Origin: Porphyrobacter sp.
GTDB lineage: Bacteria; Pseudomonadota; Alphaproteobacteria; Sphingomonadales; Sphingomonadaceae
Length of the DNA: 64,000 bases
Reading direction: 5' to 3'
Assembly: GCA_027531395.1 (NCBI GenBank)
Contig: JAPZRO010000003.1
Coordinates: 310,001 to 374,000, forward strand
Shown: in pieces, positions 36,557 through 45,653 of the stretch
Position numbering within the stretch: position 1 is the stretch's first letter
Layout: every line of letters begins with the position of its first letter
Made by a program: the position numbers and the translations under genes
The notes under the pieces: model-generated
Told to the model about the DNA's origin: nothing
The model's database searches: none
The model's input: the letters and a program-made list of their open reading frames with translations, nothing else

Positions 36557-39500
36557 TCACTCGGCCGGTTCGCCGCCCGGCCGCAGCCGCCGCGCAGGCG
36601 CCGCGCCGCCGGGGAACGGCAGATCGGGCTCCGGCTCGCTGTGCGGGCGGCTGTCGTCTCCGGGCTTGTAGGTCAGCATCCGCTCGCGCAGCCACGGACC
36701 GACGCGCTTCTCGAAACCGTCGGCGAGACTGAAGCCGGCCGGCACGATCAGCAGCGTCAGCAGGGTGGAAAGCACCAGCCCGCCGATCACCACCACGCCC
36801 ATCGGCTGGCGCCACGCCCCGTCGCCGCTCAGCGAAATCGCCACCGGCACCATCCCCGCAGTCATCGCTACGGTGGTCATCACGATCGGCTGCGCGCGCT
36901 TGTGGCCCGCATCCAGGATCGCCTCGAGCTTGCCGACGCCCTTGGCCATCTCCTCGATCGCGAAGTCGATCAGCAGGATCGAGTTCTTCGAGACAATGCC
37001 GAGCAGCAGCAGGATGCCGATATAGACCGGCATCGACTGTGCCTGACCGAACAGCCAGATCAGCAGCACCCCGCCGAGCGGCGCGAGCGCCAGCGAGGTC
37101 ATGTTGACCAGCGGGCTCATGAGGCGCTTGTAGAGCAGCACCAGCACCGCGAACACCAGCAGCACGCCGGAAATGATCGCGATGATGAGGTTCTGGATCA
37201 GCTCGGCCTGCCATTCCTCCTCGCCCACCACATCGCGGATCACCCCGAGCGGGAGATCCTGTAGCACCGGCAGCGCATCGATCTGCGCCTGCGCCTCACC
37301 CTTGAGCACGCCCGCAGCGAGGTCTGCACCCACCAGCACGCGGCGGTTCTGGTTATAGCGCTGGATGGCGGTCGGGCCGGAACCGAAGGTGATGTCGGCG
37401 ACGCGGCTGAGCGGCACAGACCCGCCATTGCTGGTGGGCACCGGCAGGTTCTCGATGGTGCGGAAATCGCTGCGCGCTTCTTCCGACAGGCGCACCACGA
37501 TCGGGATCTGGCGATCCGACAGCGAGAAGCGCGCCGCGTTCTGCTCGATTTCGCCCAGCGTCGCGATGCGGATGGTCTGCGACAGCGCCGCGGTGGTCAC
37601 GCCCAGTTCCGCGGCGATCTTGTCGCGCGGAGTGATGATGATTTCCGGGCGGTTGAGATCGGCGCTGATGCGCGGGGCGACCAGCGAGGGCAGCCCCTTC
37701 ATCTCCTCGACCAGCCGGGTGGCGGTCTGATCGAGCAGCACCGGATCGCTGCCCGCAAGCATCACCGTCATGTCACGGCCCGAGCCGAAGCCCGCGCTCT
37801 GCGACTGGAAGCGCACCCGCGCGTCGGGCACTTGAGCCAAGACCGGTGCCAGCTCACGCTCGAACTCGATCGAGGTGCGCGCCCGGTCATCCTTGAGCTT
37901 GACGAAGATCGACGAGGTCTCACCCAGCCGGATGCGTTCGAGCAGGCGTTCGACTTCAGGCTCCTGCTTCAGCCGTTCGGCCACGCCGTTGACGATGCGC
38001 TTGGTCTGGGCGAGCGTCGTGCCCGGCACAGTCTCGATCTCGACCCGGCTGTTCTCGTCATCGACGGTCGGCTGGAACTGCGGCGGGGTCTGACCGAACA
38101 GGATGATCGTGATCAGGAACGAGAACCAGCCGATCGACAGCATCCACACGCGGTGATCGTAGAAGCGCGCTGTCATCCAGCGCACGCCCTGTGCAAACCG
38201 GCCTGCGCCATTGGCGGGCAGTTCGATCAGCTTGAAGGTCAGCCAGCCGGCCAGCAGTGACAGCCCCGATACCAGCAACACCTGGACGATATCGAAGATC
38301 TTGAAGACCAGCTTGTAGACGAACCCGTTGCTGTCGCTCGAGACGGCAGTGGCGACGGCCTTGGGGATTTCCAGACCGGCGATGCCCTTCCATGGCGGAG
38401 CGACGCCCATGCCCTCGGCAATCGCACCCGACACCGAGCCGCCGAAGGCCTCGAACAGCGTCAGCGCCGTCGCCAGCAGCAGGGCGATCACGGTGAGCAG
38501 CAGGCCGGGGACATAGAGCACGCGGCTGCGCGGAGCGGAAATTCCGGCGCGGCGCGCGGCCATGCGTCCGGTATCCAGCGTCCACGCCAGCACCCGCATA
38601 TAGCCATCGATCAGCGCCCCGCCGCCATGTTCGGCGTGGCCCTTGGCCTTGAGGAAATAGGCCGCCATGAGCGGCGTCAGCATGCGCGCGACGGCCAGCG
38701 ACATCAGCACCGCGACCACCACGGTGATCCCGAAGTTCTGGAAGAACTGGCCCGAAACGCCCGGCATCAGGCCGACCGGCAGGAACACCGCGACGATGCA
38801 GAAGCTGGTCGCCACCACCGGCAGGCCGATCTCGTCGGCTGCGTCGATCGAGGCCTGATAGGCGGTCTTGCCCATTCGCATGTGTCTGACGATGTTCTCG
38901 ATCTCCACGATCGCATCGTCGACCAGCACGCCCGCCACCAGCGCCAGCGCCAGCAGCGAGAGGAAGTTGAGGTTGAACCCGAGCAGATCCATGAACCAGA
39001 AGGTCGGGATCGCCGAAAGCGGGATCGCCACCGCGCTGATGAAGGTCGCGCGCCAGTCGCGCAGGAACACGAACACCACGACCACCGCCAGCACCGCGCC
39101 TTCGACGAGGGCCCAGATCGAGCTTTCGTACTGTTCGCGGGTGTAGGTGGTGTTGGTCGAGAGCTTGATGAACTTGACCCCGGGGTTTTCCTTCTCGATC
39201 GCGTCCATCTCCGCCAGCGCGGCGTCATAGACGGTGAGGTCCGAGGCGCCGCGCGCACGGCTCATGGCGAAATTGACGACCTCCTTGCCGTTCACTTCGC
39301 TGATCGAGGTGCGTTCCGAATAGCCGTCGCGCACGGTGGCGACGTCGGCGAGGCGCACGGTGCGGCCGCCGCCAAGCTGGATCTGGGTCTGCGACAAGGC
39401 ATAGGCATCGTCGGAATTGCCGAGCACGCGCAGCGACTGGCGGGTGCCGCCGATTTCGGCGAGGCCGCCCGCCGCGTCGATATTGACCTGCCGCAGCACG

Positions 39501-40123
39501 CCGTTGATCTGCGAGGCGGTGACCCCGAAGGACTGCATCCGCGCCGGATCGAGGATCACCTCGATCTCGCGGTCAACCCCGCCGAAGCGGTTGACCTCGG
39601 CCATGCCTTCGATCTTGAGCAGGCGCTTGGCGACGGTGTCGTCGATGAACCAGCTTAGCTGCTCGATCGTCATGTCGTTGGCTTCGACCGCGACATAGCC
39701 GATCGGCTCGCCCACCACGTTGACCTTGTTGACCTGCGGTTCGAGGATGCCGTCGGGCAAGGACCCGCGCACACCGTCGATCGCGGTCTCGACCTCGTTG
39801 ACGGCCTCGATCAGGTTGGTGCCGATCTCGAACTCGACAAAGGTCTGCGAGCTGCCCTCACGCGCGGTCGACTGGATCGAATTGACCCCCGCAATCGCCC
39901 GCAACGCGCTTTCGACGCGCTGGGTGATCTGGTTCTCGATTTCGGTCGGCGAGGCGCCCGGCTGGGCAATCGAGACGCGCACCGCGGGAAATTCGACATC
40001 CGGCTGGTCGGTCACGTCCATCTGCAGGAAGCTGACGATCCCGGCGAACAGCAACCCAGTGAAGAACACCAGCGGGATCACCGGATTGCGGATCGACCAG
40101 GCCGAGATGTCGCGGAGAGCCAT
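36557..40123 (-). CDS. RND efflux transporter permease (HAE1/AcrB-like) with extra membrane insert
   Basis: A 1188-residue inner-membrane pump, longer than the usual 1020-1070. It has the duplicated RND layout: TM1 near residues 13-32, porter domains, TM2-6 ('WALVEGAVLAVVVVFVFLRD', 'LVAGVLVDDAIVEIENIV' with proton-relay Asp residues), and TM7-12 toward the C-terminus. Between TM6 and TM7, roughly residues 500-645, lies an additional segment with two hydrophobic stretches ('VPGLLLTVIALLLATALTLF' and 'VLLVSGLSLLAGWLTF'), which accounts for the excess length. The adaptor gene precedes it; no TolC-like channel gene is adjacent. Confidence 0.95.
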   Translation of the reverse strand: MALRDISAWSIRNPVIPLVFFTGLLFAGIVSFLQMDVTDQPDVEFPAVRVSIAQPGASPTEIENQITQRVESALRAIAGVNSIQSTAREGSSQTFVEFEIGTNLIEAVNEVETAIDGVRGSLPDGILEPQVNKVNVVGEPIGYVAVEANDMTIEQLSWFIDDTVAKRLLKIEGMAEVNRFGGVDREIEVILDPARMQSFGVTASQINGVLRQVNIDAAGGLAEIGGTRQSLRVLGNSDDAYALSQTQIQLGGGRTVRLADVATVRDGYSERTSISEVNGKEVVNFAMSRARGASDLTVYDAALAEMDAIEKENPGVKFIKLSTNTTYTREQYESSIWALVEGAVLAVVVVFVFLRDWRATFISAVAIPLSAIPTFWFMDLLGFNLNFLSLLALALVAGVLVDDAIVEIENIVRHMRMGKTAYQASIDAADEIGLPVVATSFCIVAVFLPVGLMPGVSGQFFQNFGITVVVAVLMSLAVARMLTPLMAAYFLKAKGHAEHGGGALIDGYMRVLAWTLDTGRMAARRAGISAPRSRVLYVPGLLLTVIALLLATALTLFEAFGGSVSGAIAEGMGVAPPWKGIAGLEIPKAVATAVSSDSNGFVYKLVFKIFDIVQVLLVSGLSLLAGWLTFKLIELPANGAGRFAQGVRWMTARFYDHRVWMLSIGWFSFLITIILFGQTPPQFQPTVDDENSRVEIETVPGTTLAQTKRIVNGVAERLKQEPEVERLLERIRLGETSSIFVKLKDDRARTSIEFERELAPVLAQVPDARVRFQSQSAGFGSGRDMTVMLAGSDPVLLDQTATRLVEEMKGLPSLVAPRISADLNRPEIIITPRDKIAAELGVTTAALSQTIRIATLGEIEQNAARFSLSDRQIPIVVRLSEEARSDFRTIENLPVPTSNGGSVPLSRVADITFGSGPTAIQRYNQNRRVLVGADLAAGVLKGEAQAQIDALPVLQDLPLGVIRDVVGEEEWQAELIQNLIIAIISGVLLVFAVLVLLYKRLMSPLVNMTSLALAPLGGVLLIWLFGQAQSMPVYIGILLLLGIVSKNSILLIDFAIEEMAKGVGKLEAILDAGHKRAQPIVMTTVAMTAGMVPVAISLSGDGAWRQPMGVVVIGGLVLSTLLTLLIVPAGFSLADGFEKRVGPWLRERMLTYKPGDDSRPHSEPEPDLPFPGGAAPARRLRPGGEPAE

Positions 40124-40186
40124 AGAATTCCTGCCTGTTGCCTATCGTCCTGCCAGTTACGCGCGCGCGGCGCGTCCGGATGGGTC

Positions 40187-41377
40187 CTACTTCTTCAGCG
40201 GTTGGGGGTTGATGGTCTCGCCCGGGTTGAGGAACCCGCCGGCCCGCAGCACCACCTGCTCGGTGCCCGAAAGCCCCTCGATGATGGCGATGCCCTGCTT
40301 GGTCACCGCGCCGGTCTTGATAGCGCGGCGCACGGCCTTGTTGTCCTTGCCCACGACATAGACGAAGCTGCCCTCGTCATCGGCCAGCACCGCGCTTTCG
40401 GGCAGCACCGTGGCGGTGAAGCTGCCGCTGGAAAGGCGCGCGGTGGCAAAGCCGCCGGGCCGCAGTTCGGGCGCGAAGGGCAGGGCGATACGCGCCGTGC
40501 CCTGCCGGGTTGCCTGTTCGATCACCGGCGAAAGCTGCCAAACCTGCCCCGAGAATTCCTGCTTGGAACCGGTCGGGATCACCGTCGCCATCGTGCCCAC
40601 CGAGAGGCCCGCAAGCTGGTCCTCACTGACCTGCGCAAGCATTTCCATCTCGCCGCCGCTGGCGATGGTGAACAGGGCACCGGTGCCCGGGCCGACAGTC
40701 TGGCCGGGTTCGACATTGCGCTGGAGCACATAGCCCGAAGCCGGCGCCAGCACGTTGAGGCGATCATTGCGTGCGCGCAGTTCGCGCAGCTGCGCTTCGG
40801 CGACCTTGACCCGCGCCGCAGCCGCATCGCGGGTGGCGGTCAGGCGGTCGACGTCGGCCTTGGACACGAACCCGCGTGCCACCAGTTGAAGCGCACGATC
40901 GAGATTGGCCTGGGCGAGATTGGCATCGGCGCGCGCGACCTCAACCTGCGCGGACTGTGCCGCGGCCTGCTGCACCTGCACCGAGCGGTCGATCACCGCC
41001 AGCACCTGGCCCTGCTGCACCCAGTCGCCCGCATCGACGGTGACGCGCAGCACCTGCCCGCCTTCGCCGACCGCACCCACCGGCATCGGCCGCCGCGCAG
41101 CCAGCGTGCCGGGAGCCTCGATGATGCCCGCGATGGTGGTCTTGCCCGGGGTGATGACCGTGACCGAGGGGGCCTGCGAATTGTCGTCACCCGCCGGCAC
41201 CGGCTCGCCGCCAACCAGCGCGAAATAGGCCCCGATGGCCAGCAGCAGACCGAACAGGCCGATCCCGCCAACAATCAGCCAGCGCGGCACGGCCGGCCCC
41301 GCGAGCGTGCGCGCACCGGTGAAATCGGTGCTCACCCCGTCAGCGGCTTCGGCCCGGATGGTGGTCTCGTAATTCAT
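40187..41377 (-). CDS. RND efflux periplasmic adaptor (HlyD/MFP family)
   Basis: A 396-residue adaptor. An N-terminal membrane anchor at about residues 33-53 ('LIVGGIGLFGLLLAIGAYFA') is followed by a lipoyl-like half ('VTVDAGDWVQQGQVLAVID'), a helical hairpin (about 120-195, Ala/Gln/Leu-rich), the second lipoyl half ('LAPASGYVLQRNVEPGQTV') and beta-barrel domains ending 'GGFLNPGETINPQPLKK'. It bridges the permease encoded next (63 bases downstream) to an outer-membrane channel. A 12-bp palindrome in its promoter region suggests repression by a small dimeric regulator. Confidence 0.95.
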   Translation of the reverse strand: MNYETTIRAEAADGVSTDFTGARTLAGPAVPRWLIVGGIGLFGLLLAIGAYFALVGGEPVPAGDDNSQAPSVTVITPGKTTIAGIIEAPGTLAARRPMPVGAVGEGGQVLRVTVDAGDWVQQGQVLAVIDRSVQVQQAAAQSAQVEVARADANLAQANLDRALQLVARGFVSKADVDRLTATRDAAAARVKVAEAQLRELRARNDRLNVLAPASGYVLQRNVEPGQTVGPGTGALFTIASGGEMEMLAQVSEDQLAGLSVGTMATVIPTGSKQEFSGQVWQLSPVIEQATRQGTARIALPFAPELRPGGFATARLSSGSFTATVLPESAVLADDEGSFVYVVGKDNKAVRRAIKTGAVTKQGIAIIEGLSGTEQVVLRAGGFLNPGETINPQPLKK

Positions 41378-41433
41378 TCCTGTTCCCTTGCCGGAGCCGC
41401 CCGCAGGCGCGCTGTCTCCGCCTTCAGAGTGTA

Positions 41434-41445
41434 TTATCTCGATAA
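41434..41445. promoter_or_regulatory. candidate operator of the RND pump operon
   Basis: TTATC-TC-GATAA is a perfect 5-base dyad 57 bases upstream of the adaptor start. The shape resembles MarR-type operators found in front of efflux genes. No regulator gene of that family is in the window. Confidence 0.4.
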
Positions 41446-41579
41446 GTCACCGAGCGCAACGCCTGATAGGCCGCGCGTTCTTCGCGGGCAATCCTTGCTT
41501 CGACGGGTGACTTTGAGGCCAGACGAAAGGCACCCCCTGCCGGTTCCCGGGGAGGCGACGAATGGACCCGAGATTGCGG

Positions 41580-41846
41580 CTAGCGCAGGCGTCCACGCTT
41601 GATCAGGTTGATGATCCCGAGCAGCACGCTGGCTCCCAGAACCGCCACCAGCAGGCCGGTGAGCGAGAATTCCTGCACGCTGCCGCTGACGCCCAGCAGC
41701 GGCCCGGAAATCGCATTGCCGATGACCGAGCCGACACAGCCGATAACGATGTTCCAGACAACGCCCATCGAGGCATCGCGCTTCATCAGCAGGCTGGCGA
41801 GCCAGCCCGCGATCCCGCCGACGATGAGTGCGACAATCCATCCCAT
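41580..41846 (-). CDS. GlsB/YeaQ/YmgE family stress-response membrane protein
   Basis: An 88-residue protein with three hydrophobic glycine-rich helices: 'MGWIVALIVGGIAGWLASLL', 'GVVWNIVIGCVGSVIGNAI' and 'LTGLLVAVLGASVLLGIINL'. This is the transglycosylase-associated (GlsB/YeaQ) family of small inner-membrane proteins tied to general stress. ATG 41846 has GGAGG at suitable spacing. It is monocistronic, in the same direction as the pump operon downstream. Confidence 0.9.
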   Translation of the reverse strand: MGWIVALIVGGIAGWLASLLMKRDASMGVVWNIVIGCVGSVIGNAISGPLLGVSGSVQEFSLTGLLVAVLGASVLLGIINLIKRGRLR

Positions 41847-41963
41847 GGCTAGCCTCCGATCCGGCGCGGCCATTGCGGCGCGCGCTCCGGAAGCGAGGTT
41901 AACGGATATTGCCGGAAAAGGCCAATCGGCGGGCCAGCACGGCCGCCGGCCCTGCCGAAGGGA

Positions 41964-42263
41964 TCAGTACTTGAGCTGGCGCTGGTACAGATCGCGGTAG
42001 TGCTGGATCTTGGTGACGCGCAGGCCATGCATGCCCGAACGGTCAACCGCGCGCTGCCACGAGGCGAACTCCTCGAGCGTCAGGCCATAGCGCGCCAGCG
42101 CCTCGTCGAGCGTCAGCAGGCCGCCATTGACGGCAGCCACGACCTCGGCCTTGCGCCGCACCACCCAGCGCTTGGTATCGGGCGAGGGCAGGTCAGCAAG
42201 CGTCAGCGGCTCGCCGAGGGGGCCGATGACCTGTGCGGGGCGGATGTCCTGGTTCTCGATCAT
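41964..42263 (-). CDS. sciP: CtrA inhibitor SciP (DUF1153)
   Basis: A 99-residue helix-turn-helix-like protein with the DUF1153 signature 'DTKRWVVRRKAEVVAAVNGG' followed by 'EALARYGLTLEEFASWQ' and 'LRVTKIQHYR'. In Caulobacter SciP binds the master cell-cycle regulator CtrA and blocks transcription of its G1 targets. Presence and length match. It overlaps the upstream unknown gene by ATGA, so the two proteins are translationally coupled, which hints at a shared cell-cycle or motility role. Confidence 0.92.
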   Translation of the reverse strand: MIENQDIRPAQVIGPLGEPLTLADLPSPDTKRWVVRRKAEVVAAVNGGLLTLDEALARYGLTLEEFASWQRAVDRSGMHGLRVTKIQHYRDLYQRQLKY

Positions 42264-42763
42264 TCTTCTTCTCTCGCATCGCCTTCGGGCGCATCCATTA
42301 CACGCTCGGCATCGCCCCCCGATGCCGCATCGTGCTGGAAGACCACGCGTGCGCTTTCCATGCCACCCAAGGCTTTAGAGCCGTCTAAAGCATAAAGGTT
42401 AATGGCGGGTTCGTTGTCTTCGATCATCGCAAAGTAACTGGCGGCTGCATCGCCGAAGCTGGCAGCCATGGCTTCGATCCGGCCCTGCGATTCGCTGCGG
42501 AGCAGGAGCCGCAGATCGCGCGCGGCGTTCAGCCGGGCGGTGATCTCGCTCCATTCCACGGCCCGCAGCGCGTCGCCCGCCCGGCGCACCGGGCGCGATT
42601 CGAATCGCTCCCCGAGCGGCGCGGCACCGCCAAGGCGCAGGCGCCCGCCATCCTCGGCCCGCCGCATCAGCGGCGCCCTGAGGGAAGCGGAAACGGAGTT
42701 GGCTTTCTCGAACATGACGACAGCTTTTAGAGCCAGTGCGTCAAGATCGGGTAAAACCGCCAT
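42260..42763 (-). CDS. unknown protein translationally coupled to SciP
   Basis: A 167-residue protein I do not recognise. It is mostly helical: 'AVVMFEKANSVSASLRAPLM', an Arg/Leu-rich middle ('ITARLNAARDLRLLLRSESQ'), 'AASFGDAAASYFAMI', and an acidic tail ending EGDAREEE. It has no signal peptide or membrane segment. ATG 42763 has GAGG just upstream; ATG 42715 (residue 17) is an alternative. The stop overlaps the sciP start. It is divergent from mnmA across a 100-base control region. Confidence 0.75.
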   Translation of the reverse strand: MAVLPDLDALALKAVVMFEKANSVSASLRAPLMRRAEDGGRLRLGGAAPLGERFESRPVRRAGDALRAVEWSEITARLNAARDLRLLLRSESQGRIEAMAASFGDAAASYFAMIEDNEPAINLYALDGSKALGGMESARVVFQHDAASGGDAERVMDAPEGDAREEE

Positions 42764-42863
42764 TTACCTCAGCTTAGGAATAGTCCGGTCGGGCCATGAA
42801 CCTTGGTAAACGCCGCAGGGCTGGCGAAACCGGCCCTTCGCCGCTATATCGCGCGCCGTTTCC

Positions 42864-44033
42864 ATGGATACGCCGACGCTCCTGAAGGCCGGCCCGCTTG
42901 CCGGGCCCGATGCCGCCGCCCTGTTCGATCTGCCGCGCCCCGCAGCCGATTGCCGCATCGTCGTGGCGATGAGCGGCGGCGTCGATTCCTCGGTGGTCGC
43001 CGCGCTGGCCCATGCGAGCGGAGCAGAAGTGATCGGCATCACGCTCCAGCTCTATGATTACGGCGCGGCGACGGGTCGCAAGGGCGCGTGCTGCGCGGGC
43101 GACGACATCCGCGACGCGCGCGCGGTGGCCGACCGGCTCGGCATCGCGCATTACGTGTTCGATCACGAAAGCGCGTTCCGCGAGGAAGTGGTCGAACAGT
43201 TCGCGGACGAATATCTCGCCGGGCGCACGCCGGTCCCCTGCATCCGCTGCAACATGGGGCCCAAGTTCACCGACCTGTTCCGCATGGCGCGCGAGCTGGG
43301 CGCAGACTGCCTCGCCACCGGGCATTATGTCCGCCGGGTGATGACGGCGGACGGCCCGCAACTGCACCGCGCCTTCGATCCGGCGCGTGACCAGTCGTAC
43401 TTTCTTTATGGCACCACCGAAGCCCAGCTCGATTACCTGCGCTTCCCGCTGGGCGGGATGCCCAAGCCGCAGGTGCGCGAGCTGGCCGAGGCGGCGGGCC
43501 TGAGGAACGCGGCCAAGCCAGATTCGCAGGACATCTGCTTCGTGCCGGACGGAAATTACGCGAAGATCGTCACCAAGGTCCGCCCCGAAGGCGCGGCCCC
43601 CGGCAGGATCGTCCATGCCGCGACCGGCGCGGTGCTGGGAGAGCACAAGGGCATCGTCCATTTCACCGTGGGCCAGAGGAAGGGCCTCGAAATCGGCGGC
43701 CAGCCCGAACCGCTCTACGTGATCGGCCTCGATGCCGCGTCGCGCGAGGTCCGCGTCGGCCCCAAGCGGATGCTGGCGGTGAATGCCGCACGCCTGACCG
43801 AGACCAACCGCATCGGCCCGCTGCCGGATGAACCCCTGACCGCCAAGGTGCGCTCTCTGGCCAAGCCGGTTCCGGTGACGCTCGAAGGCCCGCTAGGGGG
43901 CGGCGCGGCGGTGACGATCCGCTTCGCCACTCCGGAATTCGGGGTCGCGCCCGGGCAGGCGGCGGTGATCTATGCGGGCGAACGCGTGGTCGGCGGCGGG
44001 TGGATCGATTCGACGGAGAAGGTGGAGAGTTAA
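42864..44033 (+). CDS. mnmA: tRNA 2-thiouridine(34) synthase MnmA
   Basis: A 389-residue enzyme that thiolates U34 of tRNA-Lys, -Glu and -Gln. The ATP-pyrophosphatase P-loop '[16 protein letters not shown]' starts near residue 33. The first catalytic Cys is in '[14 protein letters not shown]' and the second in '[11 protein letters not shown]'. The C-terminal barrel domains ('[15 protein letters not shown]') are complete. It is convergent with the small membrane protein gene by a four-base stop overlap. Confidence 0.96.
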   Translation: MDTPTLLKAGPLAGPDAAALFDLPRPAADCRIVVAMSGGVDSSVVAALAHASGAEVIGITLQLYDYGAATGRKGACCAGDDIRDARAVADRLGIAHYVFDHESAFREEVVEQFADEYLAGRTPVPCIRCNMGPKFTDLFRMARELGADCLATGHYVRRVMTADGPQLHRAFDPARDQSYFLYGTTEAQLDYLRFPLGGMPKPQVRELAEAAGLRNAAKPDSQDICFVPDGNYAKIVTKVRPEGAAPGRIVHAATGAVLGEHKGIVHFTVGQRKGLEIGGQPEPLYVIGLDAASREVRVGPKRMLAVNAARLTETNRIGPLPDEPLTAKVRSLAKPVPVTLEGPLGGGAAVTIRFATPEFGVAPGQAAVIYAGERVVGGGWIDSTEKVES

Positions 44034-44380
44034 TCCTCCCACTTCTCCAGCACGCAGCCATAGCCTTCGCGGTAGGTCGCAGTGGCCTCGGCCACCAGCG
44101 GGAAGCGCGCCGTGACGCTTTTGGCCTGCGGATCGTCCACCAGCGTGACCGCTTCCATCCCCGGCAGCTTGTCCTTGGCGCAGTCCTCGAGGCTGCGGCC
44201 GGCGACGAAGCGGCACGAACACCCGACCCGCGCGGCATAGGCCGATCCGATCGCGCCATAGCCGTTGATCGGCTCGCGGAAGGCCCATGCTGCGCCGCCC
44301 GCAACCAGCGCGATCAGCGCCAGCAGCCATAGCCCGTAGCGTGGACGGCGGGAGGAAGCGGGGGTGGACGATTTCGCCAT
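44030..44380 (-). CDS. small membrane-anchored cysteine-containing protein, unknown
   Basis: A 116-residue protein with an N-terminal hydrophobic helix ('[20 protein letters not shown]') and a probable periplasmic part bearing '[19 protein letters not shown]' and a late '[10 protein letters not shown]', four Cys in all. I do not recognise a named family. Cysteines in this pattern suggest disulfides or a metal or redox site. ATG 44380 has AAAGAG seven bases upstream. It is divergent from the serine hydrolase, with only 35 bases between starts, a pairing that suggests common control. Confidence 0.75.
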   Translation of the reverse strand: MAKSSTPASSRRPRYGLWLLALIALVAGGAAWAFREPINGYGAIGSAYAARVGCSCRFVAGRSLEDCAKDKLPGMEAVTLVDDPQAKSVTARFPLVAEATATYREGYGCVLEKWED

Positions 44381-44415
44381 TGCCAAGCTCTTTTGCATCG
44401 GGAATTGAGGGCGCC

Positions 44416-45555
44416 ATGACCCTCACGAGCCGCCTCCATAACCGCGCAGCCCTGCTCGCGCCAGCCCTGCTCATGCTCGCCGGATGCGGCGCGGCGATGC
44501 CCGAGGAAGCGCCCCTTTCGGACGAGGCGCTGGCGGCGGTCACCGCCGATGCGGGCGCGCCGAAAGACCAGCTCGCGCGCCAGATCGACGAGATCTTCAC
44601 CGCCCCCGGCGTAGGCGAGACGCGGGCAGTGGTGCTGATGGCGAACGGCAAGATCGCCGCCGAACGCTACGCTCCGGGCTACGACGCGGACACGCGCTTC
44701 GTCAGTTGGTCGATGGCCAAGACCGTGACCGGCGTGCTGATCGGGATGCTGGTGTCCGACGGGTTGCTGGCGCTCGACGCACCTGCGCCCGTGCCGCTGT
44801 GGCAGCGCCCCGGCGATCCGCGCGCCGCCATCACCCTGCGTCACCTCCTTCAGATGCGCAGCGGCCTCAGGCACACCGAGAGCGGCGAGCCGCCCTACGA
44901 ATCCTCCGAGGTGCGGATGATCTTCCTCGACGGGCGCGACGACATGGCGCGCTGGGCCGAGGAGCAGCCGCTCGAGGCCGCGCCGGGCAAGCAGTTCGAA
45001 TATTCGTCCAACACCAGCGTGATCCTCGCCGACATTGCCGCGCGGGCGCTGACCACCAGCGACAAGCCCGAGGCGCGGCGCAAGGCGGTGGCGGACTACC
45101 TCCAGGCGCGGCTATTCGGCCCTCTGGGCATGGCCAGCATGGTGCCCGAGTTCGATGCCTCCGGAACGCTGATCGGCGGCAGCCTGATGCACGCCACCGC
45201 GCGCGACTGGGCCAAGCTGGGCGAGATGCTCCGCCTCAAGGGCCGCGCGCCGGGCGGCGAACAGCTGGTGCCGAGCCGCTGGGTCGAGGCGATGGTGACC
45301 CCGAGCCCGGCGCGGGCCAATTACGGCTTCCAGACCTGGCTCAACCGCGAACTGCCCGAGGGCGAGGAGCAGCCGCTGTTCCCCGACCGCGCACCCAAAA
45401 GCCTGTTCAGCCTGATCGGCCACATGGGCCAATATGTCCTCGTCTCGCCCGAACAGCGCGTGACGCTGGTGCGCCTCGGCCATTCGGGCAGCGCGGAGCG
45501 GCAGGCGATGCTGCAACAGGCGGCGGATGTACTGGAGCTCTATCCTGAGTCCTAG
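44416..45555 (+). CDS. serine hydrolase (class C beta-lactamase family) lipoprotein
   Basis: A 379-residue protein. The lipobox 'LAGC' makes Cys24 the likely lipidated residue. The beta-lactamase/DD-peptidase nucleophile motif 'SMAK' is at residues 99-102, with 'YSSN' as the YxN box and a C-terminal 'HMGQYVLVSPEQRV' in place of KTG. These 6-aminohexanoate-dimer-hydrolase/EstB-like enzymes are mostly esterases or amidases, not resistance enzymes. It is convergent with the PhzF-like gene, with a dispersed repeat between them. Confidence 0.9.
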   Translation: MTLTSRLHNRAALLAPALLMLAGCGAAMPEEAPLSDEALAAVTADAGAPKDQLARQIDEIFTAPGVGETRAVVLMANGKIAAERYAPGYDADTRFVSWSMAKTVTGVLIGMLVSDGLLALDAPAPVPLWQRPGDPRAAITLRHLLQMRSGLRHTESGEPPYESSEVRMIFLDGRDDMARWAEEQPLEAAPGKQFEYSSNTSVILADIAARALTTSDKPEARRKAVADYLQARLFGPLGMASMVPEFDASGTLIGGSLMHATARDWAKLGEMLRLKGRAPGGEQLVPSRWVEAMVTPSPARANYGFQTWLNRELPEGEEQPLFPDRAPKSLFSLIGHMGQYVLVSPEQRVTLVRLGHSGSAERQAMLQQAADVLELYPES

Positions 45556-45612
45556 TTTTCCGCACGCCATCCGGCGCGCGGTCCTCGCTAGACACGCAGC
45601 AAGCTGCGCCCG

Positions 45613-45638
45613 CTGCGGGCGGCCGTTCGGCCTTGCGG
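45613..45638. repeat. dispersed GC-rich repeat, copy 2
   Basis: This stretch is identical to 5640-5665 except for one base and is followed at once by the hairpin CGGTCG-CTGTG-CGACCG (45637-45653). It lies exactly between the convergent serine hydrolase and PhzF-like genes, so it may also function as a two-way terminator. Confidence 0.6.
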
Positions 45639-45653
45639 TCGCTGTGCGACCGG

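Noticed and set aside
44416-45555. Serine hydrolase as an antibiotic-resistance beta-lactamase
   Set aside because: It is lipidated, lacks a clear KTG box and fits the broad esterase/amidase branch of class C-like proteins.
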